Part shown: positions 47,761 to 57,070 of the stretch, in pieces
Layout: each line of letters opens with the position of its first letter
How positions within the stretch are numbered: position 1 is the stretch's first letter
Origin: an uncultured Marvinbryantia sp.
GTDB lineage: Bacteria > Bacillota > Clostridia > Lachnospirales > Lachnospiraceae
Length of the DNA: 64,000 bases
Reading direction: 5' to 3'
Assembly (NCBI RefSeq): GCF_905201705.1
Contig: NZ_CAJKOX010000006.1
Location: 62,001 to 126,000, forward strand
The notes under the pieces: generated by a model
Told to the model about the DNA's origin: nothing
Databases searched by the model: none
What the model saw: the letters and a program-made list of their open reading frames with translations, nothing else
Program-made: the position numbers and the translations under genes

Positions 47761-49428
47761 TTACTGAATTCCAGCCGTCATATTGTTGATCGCCGTGAAC
47801 AGTGCATTGATAGAAGCGCGAATAATATCCTGATCCAGACCGGCGCCCCAGTGCAGTTTTCCATCCTTATCTTTAATGCCCACGTACGCGATCGCACGGG
47901 AGCTGGAGCTTGCCTCCAGCGCATGCTCCTGATAAACTACCAGATCATACTGCAGGCGGAACTGCTTCTTCAGCGCGTTGCTCACCGCGTTCAGACGACC
48001 GTTTCCGGAAGCGACAGCCACCTTTGTTTCGCCCTGATAGTTTACCGTCACCTCGGCAATAATGCCGTTGTGCTGTTTGAAATGTACCTCTGCGATACTA
48101 AACGGCGTTGTAATGTCCTCGTATCTTGTCTTGAACAGCTCGAAAATCTCATCCGGCAGAAGCTCTTTATGCTGCTCGTCGGAAACCGCCTTTGTCGCGT
48201 AGCCCATCGCCTCGCGCATCTTTGGCGGCAGGTTCAGACCATAATACTGCTCCAGGATATAGCCTACGCCGCCCTTTCCGGACTGGCTGTTGATGCGGAT
48301 AACGTCCGCCTCGTAATGTCTGCCGATATCCGTAGGATCGATCGGAAGATACGGCACGGTCCAGTGCTCGCAGTTGTTTTCCTCGCGGTATTTCATGCCC
48401 TTTGCGATCGCGTCCTGATGGGAGCCGGAGAAGGCTGCAAACACCAGCGCGCCGCTGTACGGGCTTCTCATATCGATACTCATGCCGGTATACTTTTCAT
48501 ATTCCTCGCAGATCTCCGGCATATTAGTAAAGTCAAGCTCCGGATCAACGCCCTGGGAATACATGTTCATGGCAAGCGTAACAATATCTACATTTCCGGT
48601 GCGCTCTCCGTTGCCGAACAGCGTGCCTTCGATACGGTCCGCACCTGCCAGGATACCCATCTCAGCGTCGCTCACGCCGCTGCCGCGGTCGTTGTGCGGA
48701 TGCAGGGAAAGAACGACATTCTCCCGGTATTTCATATTTTTACTCATGTATTCGATCTGGCTCGCGTAAACATGCGGCATGGAATGCTGCACCGTGCTGG
48801 GCAGATTAATGATCACCTTATTATCTGCTGTCGGCTGCCATACGTCCAGAACCGCATTGCAGACCTCAAGCGCATACTCCATCTCCGTGCCGGTAAAGCT
48901 CTCCGGGCTGTACTCAAAGGAAAAGTTTCCTTCCGTCTCATCGGCAAGCTTTTTCAGAAGCGCCGCTCCGTCTACCGCAATCTGCAGGATCTCTTCCTTT
49001 GATTTGTGGAATACCTGCTCGCGCTGCGCAAGGGACGTAGAGTTATAAACATGAACAACCGCTTTTTTTGCGCCTTTCAGCGCCTCAAAGGTCTTTTTGA
49101 TAATATGCTCGCGCGCCTGTGTCAGCACCTGGATCGTCACATCGTCCGGGATCAGATCCTGCTCGATCAGTGCGCGCAGGAACTGATACTCCGTCTCCGA
49201 CGCTGCCGGAAAGCCTACCTCAATCTCTTTAAAGCCTACCTTCACCAGAAGCTTGAAAAAGCTAATCTTCTGCTGAAGCGTCATCGGAACGATCAGCGCC
49301 TGATTGCCGTCGCGAAGATCGACGCTGCACCAGATCGGCGCTTTCTCCACGTGATCCTTTTTCGCCCAGTCCATGCACTCTGTGGGAGGCATAAAATACT
49401 GCCGTTTGTACTTCTTAAACTGCTCCAT
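47761..49428 (-). CDS. leuA: 2-isopropylmalate synthase
   Basis: First committed enzyme of leucine synthesis. At 555 residues it is the longer LeuA class also found in actinobacteria and yeast. The HMGL-like TIM barrel has SVDLRDGNQALIVPM (catalytic Arg and metal Asp) and the metal-binding HPHNDRGSG. The C-terminal regulatory domain (about 430-555) is where leucine inhibits. A T-box leader lies directly upstream. Confidence 0.96.
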   Translation of the reverse strand: MEQFKKYKRQYFMPPTECMDWAKKDHVEKAPIWCSVDLRDGNQALIVPMTLQQKISFFKLLVKVGFKEIEVGFPAASETEYQFLRALIEQDLIPDDVTIQVLTQAREHIIKKTFEALKGAKKAVVHVYNSTSLAQREQVFHKSKEEILQIAVDGAALLKKLADETEGNFSFEYSPESFTGTEMEYALEVCNAVLDVWQPTADNKVIINLPSTVQHSMPHVYASQIEYMSKNMKYRENVVLSLHPHNDRGSGVSDAEMGILAGADRIEGTLFGNGERTGNVDIVTLAMNMYSQGVDPELDFTNMPEICEEYEKYTGMSIDMRSPYSGALVFAAFSGSHQDAIAKGMKYREENNCEHWTVPYLPIDPTDIGRHYEADVIRINSQSGKGGVGYILEQYYGLNLPPKMREAMGYATKAVSDEQHKELLPDEIFELFKTRYEDITTPFSIAEVHFKQHNGIIAEVTVNYQGETKVAVASGNGRLNAVSNALKKQFRLQYDLVVYQEHALEASSSSRAIAYVGIKDKDGKLHWGAGLDQDIIRASINALFTAINNMTAGIQ

Positions 49429-49489
49429 AATGTTCTTTCCTCCTGTTTTACTTTAAGATTAAGATAATGAATAATACCTGCAAAGAAAA

Positions 49490-49800
49490 AAAGCTTCCAT
49501 CTCCGGACACACTTTGATGTCACTAGAGACGAAAGACTAACATTTGTCCTGCGCGGTACCACTCTATTTCATGAATTTCTTCACACACTCACCCGATACG
49601 GATCCCCTGAAGATCTTATATCGTTCCCGGATAACGGTCGGGATTTCCGTCTACGTCTACTCTCCTGCATATCTGCAGGATTTTGGGCAGCCGCTCCGAG
49701 GCGAGTTCCGGATATCTTCTCTGCTGCCTCGCATCACCCGACAGCTTTCTGGAATCAAATATATCCGTACTATTCCTCTTCATCGCTTTTTAACTTTGCA
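49490..49800 (-). promoter_or_regulatory. T-box leader, tRNA-Leu responsive
   Basis: The T-box GAGTGGTACCGCGC is at minus 49564-49551. The terminator pairs CTTTCGTCTC (49535-49526) with GAGATGGAAG (49503-49494), followed by CTTTTTTTC. A candidate specifier CTC (Leu) sits in GGAACTCGCC of the upstream stem region. The 5' limit is uncertain; it begins shortly after the tRNA-Pro gene, with no terminator visible between them. Confidence 0.88.
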
Positions 49801-49832
49801 GTTGTAAGATAACATTGATACAATGCATCCAG

Positions 49833-49906
49833 TCGGAGTGACAAGATTTGAACTTGCGACCTCTCGGCCCCCAGCCGAGCGCGCTACCAAGCTACGCCAC
49901 ACTCCG
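49833..49906 (-). tRNA. tRNA-Pro (GGG)
   Basis: 74 nt. Acceptor stem CGGAGTG / CACTCCG, discriminator A, anticodon stem CTCGG / CCGAG around the loop CTGGGGG (anticodon GGG), and T-arm GCAAG TTCAAAT CTTGT. CCA is not encoded (the DNA reads CTG after the discriminator). Confidence 0.96.
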
Positions 49907-49943
49907 CAATCCAGTCCGTTTCTTCTCTGTCTGGACTTTTACA

Positions 49944-49972
49944 AGTATAACAGAAGCTGCCGCCTTTTTCAA
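49944..49972 (-). promoter_or_regulatory. Promoter of tRNA-Pro
   Basis: On the minus strand, TTGAAA (49972-49967), 17 bp, TATACT (49949-49944), about 30 bases upstream of the tRNA. Confidence 0.8.
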
Positions 49973-50179
49973 GCCCTATTTTTGTAACAATCCGGCTAAA
50001 CTGCCCTGTCACCTGCAAAAATCCATTTAAAATCGCTTCGCGATGGCATGTTACCTATTTTTCTCGTTTCGCAAAATGTTCACAATTTTACCATAGATTA
50101 TTTTGTCATAATGTGTTAATATAAATGTAACAAATAAATCTCATACAGAGATTTCCTTTTGAAAGGGGGAGCACATAAT

Positions 50180-52435
50180 ATGAAAAAGAATTATCTCATG
50201 CCAGCCAAAGGCACTGCCTGGCTGATGTCGCTTGCGCTGGCTTTCTCCTGGGTTCCCGGCACGCTTGTGTCCGCCGAGGACTTAGAGGGAGGATACGCAG
50301 CGGAGGCAGCGCCGACCGGAGACGACACGTCCGTGTTCGTGATCACCGGGTTTCCGGAGCTTGAAACAGATTCCGAGGGCCGATTTACAGACGGCAGCAT
50401 CCAGGAAAAATATGGCAATCTCGCCGCAGAGCCGGGGATGTCCCTCGACGATCTTGGTCTGCCGGAGGATCTGAAGGTTACCGGCTATCTTGAATCCGAG
50501 GGTTCCGACACAGCTTCCGAAACCACACTCTCACAGATGGTATGGAAATTGAAATCCGACACCGGTGAACTGTATACCGAAAACAGTCCGGAGGGCACAT
50601 ACACCTTCGTTCCGGACTTTGAGAAATACCTCGAAAGCGGCAGCATCTCCTACGATGAGATCAGACTGGCGGACGGCGTACGCACGCCTTCCATAAAAGT
50701 GACGGTCGCAGCGGCGCAGACAGATGCTCCGGCTACAGAATATACGGAGAATACGGAGACGGATACTCCGGCTTCTGAATATACGGAGAATACGGAAGCG
50801 GATACTCCGGCTTCTGAATATATAGAAAACACGGAGACGGATACTCCGACCACAGAATATACAGAAAACACGGAAACGGATGATCCGGCTTCCGAATATA
50901 CAGAAAACACAGAAACGGATGATCCGGCTTCCGAATATACGGAAAACACGGAGACAGAGGCCCAATCACAGCCGGACTACATCAACAGCACAGACGATTC
51001 TCTTATTAACGCTGAAGGCGCCGTCGTGATCAACGGCGAAACAGAGCCGGTTTCCGAAACGACAGAATCAGATTCCACTCCTGAAACGGAACCGGTTTCC
51101 GAAACGGCAGAATCAGATTCCAATAATGCATCATCCAATGACACGCTGCTGATCACTGAACCCTCAGACGATACTGTCGGCACACCGGATACAACCAATA
51201 CATCCGAGACAACCGAAGCAACCGAAGCAACTGAGGCAACTGAGGCAACTGAGGCAACCGAGACAAACCAGGCAGAAACTCCGGCTCCTGATTTAAGCAT
51301 CACTTTCGCAGTTACGGACGGTACCAACTCCTACAGCGACGTAAACAATAATATTATTACGCTGAAGGAAAATCCTGCAGGGGATGAAAATAAAGCAGAA
51401 CTCGTACTTCCATGCAGCTCTGTTATGAATCTGTCCGCCCTCTCGGTTTCCTTCGCAGATGCCCTCACCGGTGCTGTCCTGTCCTATGCGCCAACTGCTG
51501 CGCAGGATTTTACGACCGGTTCGAAAAACTATGAAATATACGCAGTCGATGCAGACGGCAATGAGATCACTTATCCCTTTACTCTTGAAATAACCAGAGA
51601 GGATCACACCTGGGGAGCGGAAGCCACCTGCACAACCGCTCAGACCTGTACGGTCTGCGGCGAAGTAAACACTCCGGCGCTTGGGCACGACTTCAAGGAG
51701 GCAACATGTACCGCGCCGAAAACCTGCAAGCGCTGCGGCGCTATCGAGGGTGAAGCGCTTGGACACGACTGGACGCCCGCTACCTGCACAACACCGAAAA
51801 CCTGTGAGCGCTGCGGTGCGACTGAAGGAAAAGCACTCGGACACGACCTGCATGACAACTGGCAGGTAGTCACCGCTTCCACCGATACAACGCACGGCGA
51901 AGAGATTCGCTACTGCCAGCGCGACAACTGCGATTACTCCGAGACAAGACCGCTGAACATTATCGGAGATCCTGTCAACAACAGTATTTCCGGTCTGACA
52001 GACGGATCCACCTACAATTTAAATACCGCCCTTACCTTTACGGCATACGGAGCAGGGATGGGAAATACAGACCCGATAGACGGCGACGTCCGCTACGTTC
52101 CTTCCTCCTGGATGGTGGAAAATACCCCCGGTACTTTCCGCGACAATTTCAGCGGTTCCTTCTCTATCACACAGTCGGGACGCTACACCTTAACGGTCAC
52201 TTTCCAGAAGCAGGTCTATGACAATGGCTGGCAGATAACGGAGATTGCAGACAGTAAATCTATTACGATCACTGTTGGAAACGTGATTTCCGCAGACACA
52301 ACAAACAATGCAAACGCCATCAAGATCAATCCGCAAACCGGCGACAATACGCCGATCATTGCTTTGATCGCTGTACTCGTGGCGGCGCTTGCGGTAATCA
52401 TAGTAGTTATCGTTTATAAAAAGAAACGCAAATAG
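50180..52435 (+). CDS. Repeat-rich cell-surface protein with C-terminal membrane anchor
   Basis: A 751-residue secreted protein. The signal peptide includes GTAWLMSLALAFSWVPGTLV. An N-terminal beta region is followed by six 13-residue Thr/Glu repeats (like ASEYTENTETDTP). Next come a Ser/Thr/Glu linker with a run of TEA units and an immunoglobulin-like segment. Then come three Cys repeats of the type ATCTTPKTCERCGATEGKAL-GHD and a final beta domain. The C-terminus is a membrane helix (IIALIAVLVAALAVIIVVIV) and KKKRK, without LPxTG. Start ATG follows GGGGGAG. It is probably a stalk-like exposed protein; a ligand is unknown. Confidence 0.85.
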   Translation: MKKNYLMPAKGTAWLMSLALAFSWVPGTLVSAEDLEGGYAAEAAPTGDDTSVFVITGFPELETDSEGRFTDGSIQEKYGNLAAEPGMSLDDLGLPEDLKVTGYLESEGSDTASETTLSQMVWKLKSDTGELYTENSPEGTYTFVPDFEKYLESGSISYDEIRLADGVRTPSIKVTVAAAQTDAPATEYTENTETDTPASEYTENTEADTPASEYIENTETDTPTTEYTENTETDDPASEYTENTETDDPASEYTENTETEAQSQPDYINSTDDSLINAEGAVVINGETEPVSETTESDSTPETEPVSETAESDSNNASSNDTLLITEPSDDTVGTPDTTNTSETTEATEATEATEATEATETNQAETPAPDLSITFAVTDGTNSYSDVNNNIITLKENPAGDENKAELVLPCSSVMNLSALSVSFADALTGAVLSYAPTAAQDFTTGSKNYEIYAVDADGNEITYPFTLEITREDHTWGAEATCTTAQTCTVCGEVNTPALGHDFKEATCTAPKTCKRCGAIEGEALGHDWTPATCTTPKTCERCGATEGKALGHDLHDNWQVVTASTDTTHGEEIRYCQRDNCDYSETRPLNIIGDPVNNSISGLTDGSTYNLNTALTFTAYGAGMGNTDPIDGDVRYVPSSWMVENTPGTFRDNFSGSFSITQSGRYTLTVTFQKQVYDNGWQITEIADSKSITITVGNVISADTTNNANAIKINPQTGDNTPIIALIAVLVAALAVIIVVIVYKKKRK
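50732..50965 (+). repeat. Six tandem 39-bp repeats in the surface protein gene
   Basis: In-frame units encoding 13 residues with the core EYTENTETD. A second low-complexity tract (TEATEA units, about 51210-51265) follows. Confidence 0.9.
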
Positions 52436-52491
52436 AATCTGACGCAGTCTTGTTGTAAAGAGCATTTCAGACGTTTTACAAAAACGAAACG

Positions 52492-52524
52492 GACACCCGG
52501 AGTCCACACAGGATTCCGGGTGTC
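52492..52524 (+). terminator. Terminator after the surface protein gene
   Basis: GACACCCGGA / TCCGGGTGTC with a 13-base loop, then TTTCTG. Confidence 0.85.
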
Positions 52525-52580
52525 TTTCTGCAAAAATCACACATATACCGAAAATATAAAAGAAACGTCCGCATGCCTTC

Positions 52581-53066
52581 TTACTGGCGGTTGATGTAAT
52601 TGACCAGCCCTTCCGCCTCGATAATCTTCTGCATAAATTCCGGGAACGCCTGTCCTTTAAACTGCGTACCCTTTGTGCGGTTGTAGATGATGCCGCTGTC
52701 AAAATCCACCTCTACCTCATCTCCTGCCTCGATTCCTTTGGACGCCTCCGGACATTCGATGATCGGCAGCCCGATGTTGATGGCATTGCGGTAGAAGATC
52801 CGCGCAAAGGTTTCCGCGATCACACAGCCCACGCCCGCCGCTTTGAGCGCGATCGGCGCATGCTCTCTGGAGGAACCGCAGCCGAAATTCTTCTCCGCCA
52901 CAATAATATCACCCTTTTTTACCTTATGGATAAATTCCCTGTCAATGTCCTCCATGCAGTGCGTCGCCAGCTCCGCCGGATCAGAGGAATTCAGATATCT
53001 TGCCGGGATGATAACATCCGTATCTACATTATCGCCATATTTAAATACTGTTCCATATGCTTTCAT
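52581..53066 (-). CDS. leuD: 3-isopropylmalate dehydratase small subunit
   Basis: A 161-residue LeuD of the short (archaeal/HacB-like) type. Conserved motifs are present: YGDNVDTDVIIPARYLN, the FGCGSSREHAP substrate-contact motif, and GLPIIECPEA. It forms a heterodimer with LeuC to isomerise 2- to 3-isopropylmalate. leuC lies 15 bases upstream. leuB does not follow. Confidence 0.96.
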   Translation of the reverse strand: MKAYGTVFKYGDNVDTDVIIPARYLNSSDPAELATHCMEDIDREFIHKVKKGDIIVAEKNFGCGSSREHAPIALKAAGVGCVIAETFARIFYRNAINIGLPIIECPEASKGIEAGDEVEVDFDSGIIYNRTKGTQFKGQAFPEFMQKIIEAEGLVNYINRQ

Positions 53067-53081
53067 TGCGTTTTGTCCTCC

Positions 53082-54350
53082 TTACAATCCAAGTGCATCC
53101 GGCGCACAGATTTTACCGGTAACGGCGCTTGCCGCCGCCACTGCCGGGCTTGCCAGATAAACCTCTGATTTAACATGTCCCATTCTTCCGACGAAATTGC
53201 GGTTTGTGGTGGAAATGCAGCGCTCTCCCTCTGCCAGAATACCCATATAGCCGCCCAGACATGGTCCGCAGGTCGGTGTGCTTACTACCGCGCCAGCCTC
53301 GATAAAGGTCTTTAAAAGCCCTTCCTCCATCGCCTGCAGATAGATTTTCTGCGTTGCCGGGATCACAATACAGCGCACGCCCTTTTTCACCTTGCGTCCT
53401 TTCAGTATTTCCGCTGCGCAGCGCAGGTCGTCGATACGGCCATTCGTGCAGGAGCCGATCACCGCCTGATCGATCACAACATCCTCTGTGATCTCGTCGA
53501 TCGTCTTAGTGTTCTCAGGCAGATGCGGGAACGCAACCGTCGGTTTTAAAGCGCCAAGGTCGATGGTATATTCCTCGTCGTACACCGCGTCCTCATCCGC
53601 CTCGTAAATCTTGTACGGACGCTGGGAGTGCTCTTTCATGTAGGCGATCGCCAGATCATCCACCGGGAAGATCCCGTTCTTTCCGCCCGCTTCGATCGCC
53701 ATATTCGCGATGGTGAAGCGATCATCCATCGTAAGATTCTGCACGCCTTCGCCGGTAAATTCCATCGAACGGTACAGCGCGCCGTCCACACCGATCAGAC
53801 CGATGATATGTAAGATAACGTCCTTGCCGCTCACCCACTTTGCAGGCTTTCCGATCAGATTGAATCTGATCGCGGACGGCACCTTAAACCATGCTTTTCC
53901 GGTCGCCATGCCAGCCGCCATATCCGTGCTGCCCACGCCGGTAGAAAACGCGCCGAGCGCGCCATAAGTACAGGTATGTGAGTCCGCACCGATAATCACG
54001 TCGCCCGCCACCGTCAGACCGCTCTCCGGGAGCAGCGCGTGCTCGATTCCCATCTGTCCGACATCAAAGTAATTTGTGATATCATGCTTTGCAGCAAACT
54101 GACGCACGCATTTGCAGTGCTCCGCTGATTTAATATCCTTATTCGGGATAAAGTGATCCATAACAAGTGCGATCTTGTCCTTATCGAAAACGCCTTCCTT
54201 TGTAAATTTATCCATCTCGTGAATTGCCACCGGGGAGGTGATGTCATTTCCAAGCACCAGATCCAGATCCGCTTCGATCAGCTGTCCGGCTTCCACCGAG
54301 GGAAGGTGTGCCGCTGCCGCCAGAATTTTCTGTGTCATTGTCATTCCCAT
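53082..54350 (-). CDS. leuC: 3-isopropylmalate dehydratase large subunit
   Basis: A 422-residue LeuC of the shorter type that pairs with a 160-residue LeuD. The cluster cysteines are in IGSCTNGRIDDLR and TPTCGPCLGGYMG. GADSHTCTYGALGAFSTGVG carries active-site residues. It starts at 54350 after GGAGAAAATT and has a promoter 40-70 bases upstream. It is separated from leuA by the surface-protein gene, so leucine genes are split here. Confidence 0.96.
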   Translation of the reverse strand: MGMTMTQKILAAAAHLPSVEAGQLIEADLDLVLGNDITSPVAIHEMDKFTKEGVFDKDKIALVMDHFIPNKDIKSAEHCKCVRQFAAKHDITNYFDVGQMGIEHALLPESGLTVAGDVIIGADSHTCTYGALGAFSTGVGSTDMAAGMATGKAWFKVPSAIRFNLIGKPAKWVSGKDVILHIIGLIGVDGALYRSMEFTGEGVQNLTMDDRFTIANMAIEAGGKNGIFPVDDLAIAYMKEHSQRPYKIYEADEDAVYDEEYTIDLGALKPTVAFPHLPENTKTIDEITEDVVIDQAVIGSCTNGRIDDLRCAAEILKGRKVKKGVRCIVIPATQKIYLQAMEEGLLKTFIEAGAVVSTPTCGPCLGGYMGILAEGERCISTTNRNFVGRMGHVKSEVYLASPAVAAASAVTGKICAPDALGL

Positions 54351-54388
54351 AATTTTCTCCTGCCTTTCTAAAAAATCTCATGTTCATT

Positions 54389-54417
54389 ATTGTACCACAA
54401 TTTTTCTGGTCTGTCAG
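54389..54417 (-). promoter_or_regulatory. Promoter of leuCD
   Basis: On the minus strand, CTGACA (54417-54412), 17 bp, TACAAT (54394-54389). No T-box is seen. Confidence 0.7.
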
Positions 54418-54418
54418 T

Positions 54419-54470
54419 AAAAAAAGTGATATACTGGATTACATAAAAAAAGTGATATACTGGATTACAT
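54419..54470 (+). repeat. Perfect 26-bp tandem duplication with an extended -10
   Basis: Two identical copies (54419-54444, 54445-54470) of a unit beginning AAAAAAAGTGATATACTGG. Each contains TG-A-TATACT, an extended -10. The second copy is about 20 bases upstream of the following gene's ribosome site. Confidence 0.88.
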
Positions 54471-54501
54471 ACATAATCAGAAAAATCTGAGGGAGAAATC
54501 T

Positions 54502-55826
54502 ATGAAGAAAAAAATATTTATCACTGTACTGCTGGCACTTCTTTTTGCCGGCATTCTGCCCTCCTTCGCCGTCAACCGTACCGCAGCCATAACAGTCAGC
54601 GCAGCTTCCAAAGTAACCTATAGAAATAAGCTGCGTACCGTCGGCAAAAAAATCTATTACTATAATTCCAAAGGAAAAATCGTCAAAAACTGCTGGAAAA
54701 CCATCAAAGGCAAGCGATACTACTTTACGAAAGATGGTTCTGCCGCCACCGCAATCGCCGTCATATCCGGAAAGCGCTATATCTTTTCCTACAAGGGCGT
54801 CCTGCAAAAAAGCCGCTTCTGCACCATTAGCAGCAAAAAATATTACGTCAATTCCAGCGGACGGCTGTGTACCGGCTGGAAAACGATCAAGAAAAAACGC
54901 TATCACTTTTCTTCTGCCGGTATTATGCAGACCGGCTGGTACAAATCAGGCAGCAAAACCTACTATCTCGCCCCCTCCACCGGCGCAGTGGTCACAGGCT
55001 GGAAAACGATCGGCGGCAAAAAATATTATTTTAACAGCAGCGGCGTGATGCAAAAGAAAACCTGGATAGGTGCACGCTACGTAAACGCCAGCGGCGTCTA
55101 TGATCCCAGCAAAAAGCTTTCGCTCGCCAATCTGCAGAAGCAATTAAAAAGCGCAGTGAAAACCTGCCGCGGCACCTGGTCCATCTATGTAAAAAATCTT
55201 GACACCAACGAGTCCTTTACCATCAACAACCGGCGCGTGTATGCAGCGAGTCTGATCAAGCTCTACGCGATGAGCGCCGCATACGAGCGCATCAAACAGG
55301 GAAAATTAAAGGAGTCCTCCGTAAAAAGCACCATCAGCGCCATGATCACGGTCAGCGACAATACCGCTTTTAATACAATCGTGCGCAAGATCGGCACTAC
55401 CTATATCAACTCCTGGTGCAAGGCCAACGGCTATACAGGTACTAACCAGGGACACGGACTCCCGTTAAGCAGCAACAATTACATTCTTTCAAACGGCACC
55501 GGCTCCAATGTGACGACCGCCGCCGACTGCGGGAAACTTTTGGAGAGCATCTATCGCGGAACCTGCGTCAGCAAATCTGCTTCTTCTAATGCTCGGCTAT
55601 CTGAAAAAGCAGACGCGGCGCGAAAATTCCCGCCGGCGTTCCGAAAAGCGTAAAGGTTGCAAATAAAACCGGGGAAACCGACGATACCACGCACGACGCG
55701 GCAATCGTCTACTCAAAGGGAGCAACCTACATCCTCGTTGTCATGGGCGACACGCCGGGAAACGGCTGGTCCTCGGCAGCAAACATTACGAAATTCTCAA
55801 AAATCGTCTATAATTATTTTAATTAA
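54502..55826 (+). pseudogene. Serine hydrolase (class A beta-lactamase-like) with wall-binding repeats, two frameshifts
   Basis: The first frame (to 55653) encodes a signal peptide and about six choline-binding-like repeats (GWKTIKKKRYHFSSAGIMQT). A beta-lactamase-like domain follows, with SLIK and SDN motifs (AASLIKLYAM, VSDNTAFN). The rest is spread over two other frames: LMLGYLKKQTRRE near 55586-55624, then IPAGVPKSVKVANKTGETDD from 55626 to the TAA at 55824. The KTG motif is in that last part. One extra T near 55585 and one extra A near 55625 explain it. Fixed, the gene would be about 440 residues. It may be inactivated, phase-variable or a sequencing error. The family includes peptidoglycan-bound hydrolases of unknown substrate. 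Confidence 0.8.
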
Positions 55827-55842
55827 AAATTATTTCTTAAAA

Positions 55843-55880
55843 AAGAAAGCGCTCTGCCCATCCGGACATTGCGCTTTCTT
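55843..55880. terminator. Bidirectional terminator between pseudogene and ilvC
   Basis: AAGAAAGCGC / GCGCTTTCTT with an 18-base loop; T runs occur on both strands. Confidence 0.88.
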
Positions 55881-55903
55881 TTTCTATCGTCTTTCAATTC
55901 CGC

Positions 55904-56923
55904 TTAGTTATTGATCAGCTTATCCTCGCCGTTCCAGCTATACAACTTGCGGATTTCCTCGCCAACCACCTCTGACGGATGCTCTGCTGCCAGCTTGCGC
56001 ATCGCCTTGAAGTGTACCTGACTGCCTGCGGAGGACATATCCAGCAGGAAGTCTTTTGCGAAGGTACCATCCTGGATATCGGAAAGAATCTTCTTCATGG
56101 TCTTCTTAGTCTCTTCAGTGATGATCTTCGGACCAGTGATATAATCGCCGTACTCTGCGGTGTTGGAGATGGAGTATCTCATTCCTGAGAAGCCAGACTG
56201 ATAGATCAGATCGACGATCAGCTTCATCTCATGGATACACTCAAAGTATGCGTTTCTCGGATCGTAGCCTGCCTCAACCAGCGTCTCGAAGCCTGCCTGC
56301 ATCAGCGCGCATACGCCGCCGCAGAGCACTGCCTGCTCACCAAACAGATCGGTCTCGGTCTCGGTGCGGAAGGTAGTCTCAAGAACGCCTGCACGCGCTC
56401 CGCCGATGGCCAGCGCATATGCCAGAGCCTTATCCAGCGCCTTGCCGGTTGCATCCTGGTGTACCGCTACCAGACACGGAACACCCTTGCCAGCCTGATA
56501 TTCGCTTCTTACGGTGTGACCCGGTCCCTTCGGTGCGATCATGGTAACGTCTACGTTTGCAGGCGGTACGATACAGCCAAAGTGAATGTTGAAGCCGTGA
56601 GCAAACATCAGCATGTTGCCCTCCTCCAGGTTCGGCTCGATGTCTTTCTTGTACATTGCAGCCTGCTTCTCATCGTTGATCAGGATCATAATGATATCCG
56701 CTTTTTTGGCAGCCTCCGCTGCGGTATATACTTCAAAACCCTGTTCCTCTGCCTTTTTCCAGGAACGGCTTCCCTCGTACAGACCAATGATCACATGACA
56801 GCCGGACTCTTTTGCATTCAGCGCATGAGCATGTCCCTGGCTTCCGTAACCGATGATCGCGATCGTCTTGCCTTCCAGCAGTGACAGGTTGCAATCCTCC
56901 TGATAATAAATATTCGCTTCCAT
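55904..56923 (-). CDS. ilvC: Ketol-acid reductoisomerase
   Basis: NADPH-dependent second step of valine and isoleucine synthesis. The 339 residues are the class I form. The Rossmann motif GYGSQGHAHALN is near residue 24, GPGHTVRSEYQAGKG is conserved, and the knotted C-terminal domain holds metal ligands (DLFGEQAVLCGG, EMKLIVDL). The start at 56923 (MEANIYYQEDCNL) follows GGAGGAG. ilvN lies 147 bases upstream on the same strand. Confidence 0.97.
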   Translation of the reverse strand: MEANIYYQEDCNLSLLEGKTIAIIGYGSQGHAHALNAKESGCHVIIGLYEGSRSWKKAEEQGFEVYTAAEAAKKADIIMILINDEKQAAMYKKDIEPNLEEGNMLMFAHGFNIHFGCIVPPANVDVTMIAPKGPGHTVRSEYQAGKGVPCLVAVHQDATGKALDKALAYALAIGGARAGVLETTFRTETETDLFGEQAVLCGGVCALMQAGFETLVEAGYDPRNAYFECIHEMKLIVDLIYQSGFSGMRYSISNTAEYGDYITGPKIITEETKKTMKKILSDIQDGTFAKDFLLDMSSAGSQVHFKAMRKLAAEHPSEVVGEEIRKLYSWNGEDKLINN

Positions 56924-57070
56924 TTTTTCTTCTCCTCCATAAATATATTTGTTAAAGGTAAAAATACCTCCAGCATACAAACTATTTGTGTGCCGCTGCA
57001 CAAAAAATCAGCGCCGCTGCAGCTTTTTCGCGCATCTCTTACAGATGCCGCGCATCTGCCGGTTCCTCCG

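Noticed and set aside
49429..49832. Plus-strand frames over the leuA leader
   Set aside because: The region has T-box consensus, terminator and specifier on the minus strand; the frames have no start signals.
50732..50965. 39-bp repeats considered as a CRISPR array
   Set aside because: Repeats are adjacent without spacers and continue an open reading frame.
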